The position numbers were made by a program, and so were the translations under genes. A stretch of 64,000 nt of DNA from assembly GCF_900497805.2 (NCBI RefSeq), contig NW_020945064.1, positions 3,001,807 through 3,065,806 of the forward strand. Direction: 5' to 3'. Positions 1 to 11,460 of this stretch are shown one piece after another; within the stretch, counting starts at the first letter, position 1, and the number at the start of each line of letters is the position of its first letter. The notes beneath the pieces were generated by a model. It worked only from the letters and a program-made list of their open reading frames with translations. It was not told the origin of the DNA and made no database searches. Origin of the DNA: Vombatus ursinus (lineage: Eukaryota; Chordata; Mammalia; Diprotodontia; Vombatidae).

Positions 1-864
1 GGATCAAGCTAACTTTTTAAAATTTTTTGAGTACTCTAAGGTTTGAATTCATTATTTCATAGCACAAGAGAGCCTTGGAGTATAAATGATATGTAGGTAG
101 GCCATGTGAGTTTCTGATAATATTATTACCATGACTTTTTAAGTACATAGGTGCTTGCAAAAGTTTACTTGCCTTTGCAAAGGATCCTCAGCCTTCATTT
201 CCCCTCTTAGCATTGAATCAATCTCTGTTCTCTCCTTCTCTGTGCCAGATGAACCCCAAGCTGATTCTGGAGTTCTAAAGAGTTTAGCTGGGGATTTTTA
301 GCTATAATGACAAAGGCAGCTTCAGAAACTATTTATATAGCATGCTTAAGCAAATGTTGAGAATGTTGAGAAATCATCTGTAATACTTTAAAAATTGTTC
401 CTAAAATCTTAAGGTAAACATTTTAACTATGCATATGTTTGAATTATTTTCATTGCAATGTTTTCATCAATAGTGGTTCACATAGCCCTGCACACCAAGA
501 AAAGTTCTCTGCATTTCAATTTTATTCAGTTTATTTTATTTAAAACAACATGGACTACTCCAGAGAAGATGGTAGTGAAAAACCACTGTGGTTTGAGTTG
601 GCTTTGGTGTTTCTTCACAGGCAAAAACACTACAGCCTAAAGATTAAAGCAATTATCTCTATATGAGATTACCAGTAGAATCTTAACTACCAGGAGAATC
701 TTTGCCAAAGACCAGGAAAATAAACAAAATATCTTCCTTGATTCAATGAAGCTTCATTCAGTGAATCACAAAGAGTGATTGTGAGAAGACTCATAAACAA
801 ATGCTTATATTTGAGTTTTGTTTGGTTAACAGAAAACTGATTTCACTATTAGAAACTGCAGGTC
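1..864. other. unassigned AT-rich DNA
   Basis: I see no gene and no repeat family I can name here. The short open frames lack any recognisable protein similarity. The composition is AT-rich, like most of the window. Confidence 0.5.
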
Positions 865-990
865 AAAGAATCTGCAAGTTGGAAGAGACCTTAGTAGCCA
901 TCTATTCCAACCCATGTCTCCTGTACAACATACCTGGAAGACTTCCAAGGAAGAAGAATGTAATAACCATGAACCCAAATTGACTCTTCC
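865..990 (-). repeat. L3/CR1 LINE 3' fragment
   Basis: The stretch reads like the reverse complement of the CR1/L3 3' end (TTGGAAGAGACCTTAGTAGC, then a 'CCAACCCATG' block). The same wording recurs in the longer L3/CR1 copy at 55,060. Only about 125 bp are preserved. Confidence 0.5.
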
Positions 991-999
991 TACCATTTC

Positions 1000-1560
1000 A
1001 GTTCAATCCAATTAAGGCCTACTTTTTGCAATAACAGTATACTAAGTGCTGGGGAAACAAAAATGAAAAATGATGCAGTTAAAATTCCTGACTTCAAAGA
1101 GCTTAGAGTCTACTGAGGGTAGGGGGGAGGGCATGACATACACACAGTAGAATGTGATAGGAGCAAAAGGAGAGGTCCAGACAAAGGGCTCCACGAAGAT
1201 TTCAGGAGGGAGAGAACTAGGAGGATGTCGTTGAGGAGCTAAACCTTGATGGAAAAGAATATTAAAAGGCAAAGATGATGGAATGCATTCCAGACATAAG
1301 GGAGAGGCTATACAAATAAACAGATGCAGGAGAAGCTAAATTGAGACTAGGGAACTGTTCAATCAGTAGTACACTATGGCTGAAATGTAGAATTTGTGAA
1401 GCAATAAGACAAGAAAGGCAGATAAGAGCCAGATTGTAGAGGTATCTACATGACAGGCTTCACGTGATAAGGAGTATTCATTTTACCCTATAGGTGTCAG
1501 TAGCAGCCCAAGAAGGTGAGAGAGAAGGAGTACTAGCTATTGGCAGAGGTAGACAAGGTT
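1000..1560 (-). repeat. L2 LINE fragment, antisense
   Basis: It starts with a degraded version of the L2 3' signature read in reverse (CTAAGTGCTGGGGAAACA, then an 'AGAGCTTAGAGTCTACTG' block). It continues with phrases seen in the other antisense L2 copies of this window, such as 'GCATTCCAGACATAAGGGAG' and 'GCCAGATTGTAGAGG'. It is strongly diverged and carries no usable frame. Confidence 0.6.
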
Positions 1561-3730
1561 CAATCTTAGGAGATGCCAAAGAAAGGGATCAGTCTTGTCT
1601 TATAATCTCTCACTCCTTATGCCCCCTCCCTGAGTTAGAGCCAGAGGGAAAATCTCTTAAATAAAGTTTAAGTGTGGCTCATATATAAGGTCTTTCCAAA
1701 AAGAACTAAAAAGGTCCCTCTAGAAGAGTTATTGTGCACAGTACAATATCAAGTATAGGACAGCTATTTTCTCCACCACAAAATGCTTCAAATGTTAAAG
1801 ACTCATAAGTATAAAAATACATAAAACATAAAATGATAACCTTTAAATGCTATTGAATATTCTTCTTGGACACTGATAATTAAAATATGAAATACTTCAT
1901 GGGAATGCTGAACAGGTACTTCACCTTCACCTCAGATCTATACTGTGCAAACAACTCACTCAAAGACGCCTAACCTTCTTTCCAGTCAGCCATGCTGGCT
2001 AATCCTCCTGTTGGTGGTCATCTCCTCCAAGAAGTGTCGAGTTGCAGGGAGCACATCCTTCAGGCAACTAGCACTTGATTTAATGACTCTGGACCTCTTA
2101 AAACTCACATAAGCATCCACAAAGGTTTAAAACATCCATCTCAGAATTGCTATTTCCTCACCTGTGCATAGGGGAAGAAACACAAAACAGAAACAGCAGC
2201 CAGGAACTTGAGATTCAGCTCACCTAGACATCAGATGTACTTGTTGTCATGTGCATGCATCCACAATAACTATTGGTGGGAGAAGAAGTGGGGAAGTCCC
2301 CCCCATTGACAGTCCAAAGGAAAGTTGGCTGAGTTCCAAGCAACATGCTCAACAAGAAGCAAAGAGAGGAAAAGACTTTGGCCTCTCCTTTTAAGCCCAC
2401 TGAGTAGGTAGCTCTTCCTTACTTGGTTGCCCAGTTATCACTGGCACAAGTGCCCTCACATTTTCCATCTGGGGACCATGGAAACGAGGATCTAATCAGG
2501 AGTCTCTGGTTGCTCATTCCCTTTAACAAGCAGCCGGAGCATGCACTCATGTCACTAAAAGTGGCTCAGTCCCATCTCATCTGTTACTTAGGCATGTGAA
2601 CTCCTTGCGTTCACTTCCTTTTCTCAGCTACATTAAAATGCTTCATTGGCATATAATCTTAAAGAAAAGGAATAATGTCTCTGGCCCTTAAAAAATAAAA
2701 AAATGCAAAGCTTATGCTCTTTAATCTGTGTCCAAATCTCCTATTTGTTTTGAAACAACTTGGTCCAAAGTAAACAAGTCAGGTAAAAAACTAAGGCATT
2801 TTTAGAATATTGTGCTGCCAGTAAATATAAAATATTTGTGGTACAGACAAGAGCAAAAAATATAAATTAATTCATCTTTAAAAATTACAATGATGTTAAG
2901 CTAGTTTTAAGCAATTCCTTTCATTACAATTAAAACTGTAGAATAGAAGAAAGGGATAGAGGGAGGAGAGGCAGCAGAAAAATGAGAGCCTGACCAAGAC
3001 TAGCTGGAGAGGAAGCAGCTGCAAGGCCCGAATGCTCGTCTCCAGGGTTTCTTTGATATTTAACTGTCCTGTGTGTTCTTGTGCCAAACGTACATGTTTT
3101 ATTTTAATCAGAGTAATCCCTAACTCTGATTCTACAAGAAAATTAACTATTCAGATGGGAGACTCCCTGTAGTTTATGCACCAAGATCTGTCTAAGCTGT
3201 CTAAGCTGAATCTGTCCAAGACAGCTTTAACTGAATGCCATCGTATCCCGGGCTTTAAGGCTTCCAATCCAGAATGGAAAAATAATTTGTAATCCTCTTG
3301 TAGTGTGCCAGGTTTCCTACATGGATTACTATTTCTGTGATGTGAGGAAGAAATTGCAACAGTATCATTGGGGTTTTTTTATACTTTTTTTTTCACTTTC
3401 AAGTAAGTGGACTATAATACATACAAGAGTAACAATGACTATGTAGTTACAATAGGATAACATGATGCTATCATTTATATGAAAAATACAACAAAGGAAA
3501 TAAACAAATCAAGTATTTCTGCAACAATTATCCATTTGGGAAAGCCAATACGTTTAAAAAATGGGAGAAAGAGTAAGAACAATTTCCATGTAGTTAAAAA
3601 AAACTGAAGCATATATTTTAATTAAGTCATTAGATAATAAATAATAAAGACATTCTAATAGATCAGCTAATACAGAGAAGCCTGGGAATAAAAAAAGTAA
3701 AAATCCTCATAATAGGTCACAATTAAATTT
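1561..3730. other. unassigned intergenic DNA
   Basis: I find no gene, RNA or nameable repeat across about 2.2 kb. The open frames are short and unlike known proteins. With repeats so dense elsewhere, this is one of the longest apparently repeat-free stretches in the window. Confidence 0.5.
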
Positions 3731-3734
3731 CAAT

Positions 3735-3850
3735 TTAACAAACATTTATTAAGCACCTACTAAGTGCTAAGTGTGTATCTAGCTGCATAGACACATAAAA
3801 GCAAAAATGAAATAGTTCCTGCCATCAAGAAAGTTATATTCTACTTGGCA
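3735..3850 (-). repeat. L2 LINE 3' end fragment, antisense
   Basis: The text 'AACATTTATTAAGCACCTAC' followed by a 'TAAGTGCTAAG' block is the reversed L2 3' terminus. The downstream 'AATAGTTCCTGCCATCAAGA' fits the next part of the same element. Confidence 0.6.
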
Positions 3851-3884
3851 CTAGTACACTAATACTTTCATATTATTTATCTCA

Positions 3885-3972
3885 ATGAATTTTTGAGTGG
3901 AAGGGACCTTAGTGCTCATCTTGTCCAACCTTCTTTTACAAATGAGGTATCCATGTCCCAAAGAAGTTAATA
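3885..3972 (-). repeat. MIR-type SINE fragment
   Basis: The text 'GAAGGGACCTTAGTGCTCAT' and 'TTTTACAAATGAGG' is the reversed core and 3' region of a MIR-like CORE-SINE. It is cut short by the younger tRNA-SINE that starts a few bases later. Confidence 0.5.
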
Positions 3973-3975
3973 CTC

Positions 3976-4126
3976 AGGGCAGCTAGGTAGTGCAGTGGAT
4001 AGAGCACTGACCCTGGAGTCAGGAGGACCTGAGTTCAAATCCAGCCTCAGACACATAACACTTACTAGCTGTGTGACTCTGGGCAAGTCACTTAACCCCA
4101 ACTGCCTTGCCAACAAAGAAAAAAAA
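3976..4126 (+). repeat. WSINE1/SINE1-type tRNA-SINE
   Basis: This is a complete copy with the head GGGCAGCTAGGTAGTGCAGT, a B-box-like GAGTTCAAATCC, the phrase 'CACTTACTAGCTGTGTGACT', 'AAGTCACTTAACCCC', and an A-rich tail. The middle block 'ACACATAACACTTACTAG' places it with the subfamily also seen at 50,992 and 56,363. Confidence 0.85.
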
Positions 4127-4129
4127 TGC

Positions 4130-4665
4130 TAATTCTCTCCCTCCTCCACTCTGACTACTGACCTCCCTCCCGGCTTCCTTTAAGTCCCAATTAAAATCCC
4201 ACCTCCTAAGGGTAGGATTTTATTTATTTATCCAGTATATAGCTTGCTGTTGTTATTCAGTCATTTCAGTCACGTCTGACTCTTTGTGACACTATTTCGG
4301 GGTTTTCTTGGCAAAGACACTGGAGTGGTTTGCCATTTCCTTCTCCAGTTCATTTTACAGATGAAGAACTGAGGCAAACAGGATTAAATGACTTGCTCAG
4401 GGTCACATAGCTAGTAAGTGTCCAAGGCCAGATATGAACTCATGAAAATGAGTCTTCCTGATTCCAAGCCCAGGGTTCAGTCCACTGTGCCACCCAGCTG
4501 TCCCATCTGTAACTTACTTTGTATAAATTTATTCACATGTCGCTCCCATTAAATTATAAGCTCTTTGAAGATAGGAGGATTTTTTGCCTCTTTTTGCTTC
4601 CCCAGATCTTAGCATAGTGCCTGGCACATAGTAGGATTTTAATAAATGTTTTTAATGAATTGAAT
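4130..4665 (+). repeat. L2 LINE 3' end, interrupted by a MAR1 SINE
   Basis: The left part has 'CCCACCTCCTAAGGG' and 'AGTATATAGCTTGCT'. The right part has 'TTATAAGCTCTTTGAAGATA' and ends with 'CATAGTAGGATTTTAATAAA'. Together they form the classic L2 3' terminus. The MAR1 at 4,249-4,504 separates the halves, so the SINE inserted after the L2. Confidence 0.75.
4249..4504 (-). repeat. MAR1 SINE (RTE-tailed), antisense
   Basis: It begins with the reversed RTE-like tail (CAGTCACGTCTGACTCTTTG, then 'GCCATTTCCTTCTCC'). It ends with the reversed tRNA-type head 'TCCACTGTGCCACCCAGCTG'. It lies inside the L2 3' end at 4,130-4,665 and looks full length. Confidence 0.8.
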
Positions 4666-4985
4666 TAAATTCTTTTCCCAAGTTCACATGACTAACTGAT
4701 AGCAAGAATAGAATTAAACCTACTGTCAATACCCTGATGATTCTTAGAACAAATCTGTTAAGTGGGTGGGCAAGTCCTATTCTCATTTTATTTTTTTTTT
4801 CAGCCAAAGACATAGTTTATTAAAGATCTGCCATATTGGTCAGACTCTTACAGAATCTGAACATTTGTGAGCTATTGGCTAGATTATAAAAATCTGAGCC
4901 CTTGGCTATAAGAATCTGAGCACTTTAATGGAGACAAAATGAGGTCCTATCCCAATTTTATAGAGGAGCAAAATACGGCATAAAG
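4666..4985. other. unassigned DNA
   Basis: No gene is seen. A loose internal repetition of an 'AATCTGAGC..TTGGCTATA' phrase occurs between 4,850 and 4,925, after a T-rich run. I cannot name a family for it. Confidence 0.4.
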
Positions 4986-4989
4986 AAGA

Positions 4990-5170
4990 GAGAGGCAGGG
5001 TAACATAGTAGAATGAGCACTGGCTATAGAGTCAAAGGATATGGATTCAAATCCTGCCTCTTACACTTATTGCCTATGTCATTTCAATTTCTTAGTCTTA
5101 GAATCATCAGTAAAATGAGGAGGTTGACTAGCTGGTCTCTGGGGTCCCCTCCAGATCTAGAGTTAATCTA
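4990..5170 (+). repeat. MIR/THER1-type CORE-SINE
   Basis: The order of blocks is that of therian CORE-SINEs: 'GTAGAATGAGCACTGGC', 'TCAAATCCTGCCTC', 'CAGTAAAATGAGGAGGTTGA' and 'CCCCTCCAGATCTAG'. It is substantially diverged. Confidence 0.65.
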
Positions 5171-5209
5171 ATTAAGCATCAGAACTATTTGAACTGCCAC
5201 CCAAGATAC

Positions 5210-7170
5210 CTTTTATAACATGAAAGGCTTCACATAGCTAGATGGTGGTGCTTGAGCAGAATTTTGAAGGAAACAAATTATTCTAAGAGGCAAAAGTAAA
5301 GTGGGAGTACATTCCAGGCATGGGAAACAATCAGTGTAAAGGCACAGAGAGAGGACACAGTATCACGTGTGAAGATGAGCAAGCAGGTCAGTTTGACTAG
5401 ATCGTGGAGTATGAGAACAGGAGTAGTGTATAATAAGATTGGAAAGGTAGATGGGAATCACAAAGAGAGGTCTTTATATTTGATCCTAGAGGCAATAGGG
5501 AGCCATCAAGATTTATTGAGCAAGGAAGTGACATCAAGTTTACATTTCTGGGAAATCACTTCGGCAGCTATCAGAAGGAAGGATTAGAGAAGAGAGAAGG
5601 TTAAGTCAGATAGATCCATTAGGAGGCTATTGCAAATAGTCTAGGCAAAAGGTGATGAGAACCTGAACTTGAGTCATAACTGAGAAGAGAGAAAGAACAA
5701 ATATGAGAGATGTTGTATAGAAATGGCAAGATGTCACTTCTGATTAGATATGGGATGACAGAGAGTGAAGACATCAAGAATGACACTGAGTTTGTGAATC
5801 TGCTTGATGGGAAGGGTGGTAGTGCCCTCAACAGAAATAGAGAAGTTCAGAAGAGGGGTGGTTTTGAGGGGAAACATAAAAATGAATTCATTTTTTGGAC
5901 ATGTTGAGTTTGACGCACTTAAGGGACATCCAGTTTGACATATCCAATAGGTTGGTGGAGATGCACAAACTGATGTCAGGAGAGAGACTAGAGTTGGATA
6001 TATAGATTGAGTAGTCATATGCATGAGATAGTAAGTAAACCCATGGAAGTTAATGAGATCACTGAGAAAGAGCATAAAGTGATTAAAAAAGAGAGAGCTT
6101 GGGATGGATCTTTGGAGTACATAATTAGGAGGCTTGATATGAATGATGATATAGCAAAAGAGACTAAGAATGAGTAACCAGATAGGTAGGAAGAAAGCCA
6201 AGAGAGAACTATACCATGAAAACCCGAATATGACAGAGTATTCAGGGGGAGAATGGGGTTAACAGTGTCAAATGCTACAGAGAAATCAAGAATGATGAGT
6301 ATTGAAGAGAGGTCACCAGATTTGTCAATTAAGAGATCACTGGAATAAAGACTCCACATACAATTAAATATTTATAGCTGTATTTTTTTGTGATACAAAG
6401 AACTAGAAACAAAATAAGTGACTATCAATTGGGGACTAGATAAAAAATTATGGTACATGAACAAAATGGATTATTACTGTTTTAAAAGAAACAACTAACA
6501 TAATGAATATAGAGAAGCACAGAAAGACTTATATGAACTGATGCAAAATAAAGTAAGCAGAAAAGGGAATACAATATATAAAATAACTACACCTATGTAA
6601 ATGGAAAGAACAACCACCACAAAACAATGTAACTGAAAGCTGTGAAATTATAAAATATAAGCTTACCCCCCTCCCCCCCCAAAAAAGGAGATACAAGACA
6701 CTTCTCCCCACTCCTTTGCAAAGGTCAGGGATCATAGATATGAAATATTGCATATGTCAGCTTTTTCTTTAACTGCGGTCAGTTTTGTTGAATTTTTTAT
6801 TCTCTTCCTCTTAAAAAAAACTTTTGTTCTAAGGGATGATTTTCTGGGAAGGGAAGGGGAAAGGATATATAGAAGGAAACTGAGGCAATGCAAAAATAAA
6901 AGAAAGGAATAAAAATCTATGTTTAAAAAAAAGAGATCATTGGCCATTTCGGCGAGAGCAGATTCAGTTGAGTGATAAAGTTGGAAGCCTGATTGCAAAG
7001 GGCTGAGAAGTGAGAGGAGAGAAGAGAGGGAAATAGATGTGGATAGAAACAAAGGGCCATGAAATGGAAGTGGGTGAAACAGTAGGGAGAATATAGACAG
7101 GTATAAGACAGAGGGATGGGAAAGGTTAGTCTGGACTGAACCAGTATAACAAATATCAGAGGGAAAGCAC
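5210..7170 (-). repeat. L2 LINE, antisense, with reverse transcriptase remnants
   Basis: Read on the minus strand, this gives degraded L2 ORF2. A frame at 6,015-6,359 contains 'LDFSVAFDTVNPILPL', the L2 version of RT motif A with its following helix. A frame at 5,734-6,201 contains 'NFSISVEGTTTLPIKQ', from the region after the catalytic core. L2 belongs to the CR1 superfamily of non-LTR retrotransposons. The frames are disrupted, so it is inactive. It is split by an L1 3' end at 6,344-6,930. Confidence 0.8.
6344..6930 (+). mobile_element. 5'-truncated L1 3' end inserted in L2
   Basis: It carries the marsupial L1 terminal region ('TATATGAACTGATGC', 'TAAGTAAGCAGA'-like text, then the 3' UTR phrase 'TAAGGGATGATTTTCTGGGA') and ends in an A run. 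It is bracketed by AAGAGATCACTGG (6,331-6,343) and AAGAGATCATTGG (6,931-6,943), a 13-bp target-site duplication with one mismatch. The L2 sequence continues cleanly across it. Confidence 0.85.
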
Positions 7171-7225
7171 AACCTCAAAGTTTGGTTAAGTGAATCTAAG
7201 TAATTAACAGGGAAGAGGGAAGGGA

Positions 7226-7476
7226 ATAAGGATTTATATAGTGTCTGCTATGTACCAGGCACTGCGCTAAGTGCTTTACAGATATTATCACATTTGATCC
7301 TCACAACAACCATAGGAGGTGAATGCTATTATTATCCCCATTTTACAGATGAGGAAACTGAGACAGAACAAGGTAAGTGACTAGTCCAGGATCACACAGC
7401 TAGTAAGTGTCTGAGGCCTGATTTAAAGTCAGATTGTCCTAACTCCAGGCCCAGCACTCTAGCCACTGTGCCACCA
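7226..7476 (-). repeat. near-complete MIR SINE, antisense
   Basis: All the reversed MIR blocks are present in order: 'TATGTACCAGGCACTGCGCT', 'GATCCTCACAACAACC', 'CCCATTTTACAGATGAGGAA', 'TCACACAGCTAGTAAGTG' and 'CTAGCCACTGTGCCACC'. Confidence 0.85.
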
Positions 7477-7555
7477 GCTTACTAGCTGGGTGACCCTGGG
7501 CAAGTCACTTAACCCCCTTGCCTAGCCAAAAAAAAAAAAAAAGAAGAAGAATTAA
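7477..7555 (+). repeat. 3' part of a tRNA-SINE
   Basis: Only the right half is present: 'CTTACTAGCTGGGTGACC', 'GGGCAAGTCACTTAACCC' and a poly-A tail. It abuts the MIR directly. Confidence 0.7.
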
Positions 7556-7647
7556 GATAAGTATCTACCTATAACATAAAGCAAAAACAAAAATTTTCCC
7601 AAGCCTTGATCTTTTGATAGTTAATATAATTGTAATATTACAAACTT

Positions 7648-7683
7648 TAGGAAGAAGAAAGGAAGAAAGGAAGGAAGGAAGAA
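7648..7683. repeat. (GGAA)n-type purine microsatellite
   Basis: A short imperfect run of GAAG/GGAA units lies between two SINE remnants. Confidence 0.6.
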
Positions 7684-7694
7684 ACTCTTTGATT

Positions 7695-7945
7695 CTATTT
7701 TGGAGAGCTATGTGGATAGGATGCTGTACCTGGATTTAGGACAATCTGACTTTAAATCTAATACTTACTAGTTCTGTGACTCAGAGCAAGTCACTTAATC
7801 CCTGATTGCTTCAGTTTTCTCATTTATAAAAGAAGTATAATAATAGTACCTAACTGCCAGAATTGTGAAGATATTAGATAACATTTGTAAATCCATTTGC
7901 AAATCTTCAAGCACTATGCAAATGCTAGCTATTATTATTATTTCC
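7695..7945 (+). repeat. MIR/THER1-type CORE-SINE
   Basis: The blocks 'TTCTGTGACTCAGAGCAAGT', 'CAGTTTTCTCATTTATAAAA' and 'CACTATGCAAATGCTAGCTA' follow the MIR order to its 3' end, finishing in ATT repeats. Confidence 0.7.
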
Positions 7946-8052
7946 ATAATTATACAAATACCTTCCCTGAACTGAAGGACAACATGCAAGCAGTATTGTT
8001 ACTCTGAATCAAGTAGTGAAAACAGTAAACTACTCATTAAAAACTGCTAAGG

Positions 8053-8242
8053 AGAGGCTGGCAGCTAGGTGGTTCAGTGAACTGAAGATGGGCCCTGAAG
8101 TCAAGAGGACCTGAGTTTAAATCTTGTCTCAGACCAGACACTTGACACTTACTAGCTGTGTGGCCCTGGGCAAGTCACTTAATCCCAATTGCCTCGAAAA
8201 AATAAATGGATGAATGAATGGATAAATAAATAATTGAAAAAG
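8053..8242 (+). repeat. WSINE1/SINE1-type tRNA-SINE with TSD
   Basis: Head, B-box-like block and 3' block are all present, followed by an imperfect AAATGG/AATG-rich tail. Flanks AAAAACTGCTAAGG (8,039-8,052) and GAAAACTGCCAAGG (8,243-8,256) look like a diverged target-site duplication. Confidence 0.75.
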
Positions 8243-8256
8243 GAAAACTGCCAAGG

Positions 8257-9534
8257 GAATGAGGTAAAGTCAAGATGACAGAGGAACAAGGAGTACAGCC
8301 AATATAATCCAATATAATCCCTCCACAAAGACAGAAGGATGACCCAAACATTTAAGAAAAAAAAATCACAGTGAGTCATATTTCTAGACCAGGTCAGCAT
8401 AGAGAAATAGAGGGGTCTGTGGACTCTGGAGAAAATTAGAATGGACCAAATAGAAGCCAATGACTCCATATGGCAACAAGAAATATTCAAACAGTCAAAA
8501 GACTGGGAAAAAAAATAGGAAAAAAAGGAAGATAAAACAAAAACAACTGAACTGGAAAAAAAAGAAAAAATTTAATAATTATTGAACTACATGAAAATCA
8601 TGACCAAAAAAAAGTTTAGGCATCATATTTCAATAAATATTAAAATTTCCCAGATCCCTTAGGACCAGAATAAGTGGAAATAGAAAGAATCCACCAGTTA
8701 CCTCCTAAAATAAACCCCAAAATGAAAACTCTCAGTAATATTATAGCCCAAACCCAGAGCTTCCAGGTCAAAGGAAAAAAAAAACTGTAAGCAGTCAGAA
8801 AGAAAAAATTCAAGTATCCAGGAACCACAGTCAGGATCAAGATTTGTCAGCCACCCCTGTAAAGAAGAAGAGAACTTGGAATATTATATTACAGAAGCCA
8901 AAAAATATAAACTTACAATTAAGAATTATATTCAGAGAAACAGTAATCCCACAAAGGAAAAAATGCATTTTTAATAAGACAGACTTCCAAGCATTCCTGA
9001 TGAAAAGACTAGAGCTGCACAGAAACTTTAAAATATAAACATAAGAACGAGATAATGATAAAAAGGTAAAATTGAATGAACAATCATAAAGGACTAAACA
9101 AAGATAAACAGTTTACATTCCAACATGGGGAAATGATATAAGTATCATCTCATAACTCACTCATCATCAGTAGTCATAGTCAGAATCAAATTAGACAGAA
9201 GACTTGGGAGTGGTTCTATTATTTTTCAATCATCTAAAATAAGAACGAAAAGGGAGGGGAAAAGGAATACACAAGCTGGGGCAGGGATAGGTGGGACAGA
9301 AAACTATCTCACAGAGGTACACAAGTAGACATCTATAGAATCAGGGAAGAAGGGGTAGAGGGAGCAGGTGACACTTGAACCTCATTCTCTAAACTAATCA
9401 AATGATGGAAGAATACATGCACACATGCTCACACACAAATGAAACTGGGCAAAAATACATTTCCCTAAATCAGGGAAAAGGGGAAAGGGGAGATAGGGAA
9501 GGGAAGGACAAGATGGATTAAAGAAGGGGTCAAT
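8257..9534 (+). mobile_element. old HAL1/L1-like element (ORF1 region and 3' UTR)
   Basis: It is a decayed relative of the HAL1 at 48,389. Shared landmarks are a 5' 'AAGATGACAG' start, an ORF1 segment ('ATTATTGAACTACATGAAAA', 'AACTCTCAGTAATATTATAG', 'TTCCAGGTCAAAGG'), and the 3' UTR text 'AACAGTTTACATTCCAACAT'. Several internal blocks are missing and the frames are broken. The order ORF1 then 3' UTR without an intervening ORF2 supports HAL1, but the join to L1 ORF2 at 9,535 leaves a deleted L1 possible. Confidence 0.65.
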
Positions 9535-11460
9535 ATAACCATAGGCAATATAAAATATTTGGGAGACTACCTGCCAAGACAAACCCAGGAACTATATGAA
9601 CATAATTATAAAACACCTTTCATACAAATAAAGTCAGATCTAAACAATTGGGAAAATAGTAATTGCTCATAGGTAGGCCAAATTAATATAATAAAAATGA
9701 CAATCCTGCCTAAATTGCCAAACCAATCAAACTACCAAAAAATTATTTTATCGAGCTAGAAAAAGTAAGTAACAAAAATTCATCTGGAAGAACAAAAGGT
9801 AAAGAATATCAAGGGAATTAATGAAAAAAATGTAAAGGAAGGTGGCCTTGCTATACCAGATCTAAAACTATATTATAAAGTGGCAATCATCAAAACTGTT
9901 TGGTATTGGCTAAGAAATAAAGTGGTAGATCAGTGGAATAGGTTAGGTACACAAGACACAGTAGTCAATGACTACAGTTATCTACTGTTTGATAAACTTC
10001 TGGGATAAGAACTCACTATTTGACAAAAACTTCTGGGAATACTGAAAAATAGTATGGCAGAAACCATTCACAGAAAATAGTATTACAGAAACTATGCACA
10101 CACAAACTATGCATCTCACACCATATACCCAAGATAAGGTGAAAATGGGTACATGATTTAGACATAAAGGGTAATATTATAAGCAAATTAGGATATTATA
10201 AGCAAAGAATAGTTTACCGGTCAGATCCATGGAGAAGGGAAGAATTTGTCACCAAATAAGAGATAAAACATAAAGAAATTCAAAATGAATAATTTTGAAT
10301 ACATTAAATTAAAAAGGTTTTGCACAAACAAAACCAATGTAACCAAGATTAGAAGGAAAACAGAAAGGTAGAAAACAATTTTTACAGGCAGTGTTTCTGG
10401 TAAAGGCCTCATTTCTCAAATATACAGAGAACTGAGTCAAAGTCATAATAATAGAGTCATTCCCCAATTGATAAATGGTCAAAGGATATGAACAGGCAGT
10501 TTTCAGGTGAAAAAATTAAAGCTATCTTTACTCACATGAAAAAATGCTATAAATCATTATTGAGTAAAGAAATGCAAATCAAAACAACTCCAAGGAACCA
10601 CCTCACACTTATCAGATTGGCTAATATGACAGAAAAGGAAAATGATAAATGTTGGACACAATATGGGAAAATCAGAATACTACTGCATTGCTGGTGGAGT
10701 TGTGAACTGATCCAACCATCCTGGGGAGCAATTTGGAACTATGCCCAAAGGGCAATTTAACTGTGCGTACCCTTTGATCCAGCAATACCACTACTAGGTC
10801 TGTATCCCAAAGAGATCATAAAAAAGAGAAAAGGACCTACATGTACAAAAACATTTATAGCAGCTCTTTTTGTGATGACAAAGAATTGGAAATTGAGGGG
10901 ATGGCCATCAACTGGGGAATAGTTGAACAAATTGCAATATATGAATGTAATGGAATACTATTGTGCTATAAGAAATGATGAGCAGGATGATTTCAGAAAA
11001 ACCTGGAAAGTCTCATATGAACTGATGCTTAGTGAAGTGAGCAGAACCAGGATAACATTGTACATAGTAACAGTAATACTGTGTGATGATCAGCTATGAT
11101 AGACTTAGCTCTTCGCAGCAATACAATGATCCAAGTTAATTCCAAAAGACTCATAATGCAAAATGCTATCCATATCCAGAGAAGGAACTATAGAGTCTGA
11201 ATGGAGATCAAAGCATATTATTTTCACATTTGGGGTTTTTTTCCCTTTCTTGTGGTTTTTCCCTTTTGTTCTGATTCTTCCTTCACAATATAACTCATGT
11301 GGAAATATTTTTAACATGATTGTACATGGATAACTTATATCAGATTGCTTGCTATCTTGGGGAGGTGGGAGAGGAAGGAGGGAAAAAAATTGGAACTAAA
11401 AATCTTATAAAAAATAAATGTTGAAAACTATCTTTACATGTAATTGGAAAAAATAAAATA
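9535..11460 (+). mobile_element. L1 ORF2 C-terminal part and 3' UTR
   Basis: Translation in changing frames follows L1 ORF2 after the RT core: 'KYLGDYLPRQTQELYEHNYK', 'VGQINIIKMTILPKLP', then a 90-codon frame (10,488-10,760) with 'HMKKCYKSLLSKEMQIKTT' and 'LLHCWWSCELIQPSW'. That last part is the C-terminal cysteine motif, with one expected cysteine replaced by tyrosine. 'PLLGLYPKE' and 'MEYYCAIRNDEQDDF' follow. The 3' UTR ends near 11,460 in an A-rich stretch. It is inactive and 5'-truncated. Confidence 0.85.

Noticed and set aside
5734-6201. A 155-codon minus-strand gene
   Set aside because: It belongs to antisense L2 ORF2. The same text recurs in other L2 copies of the window.
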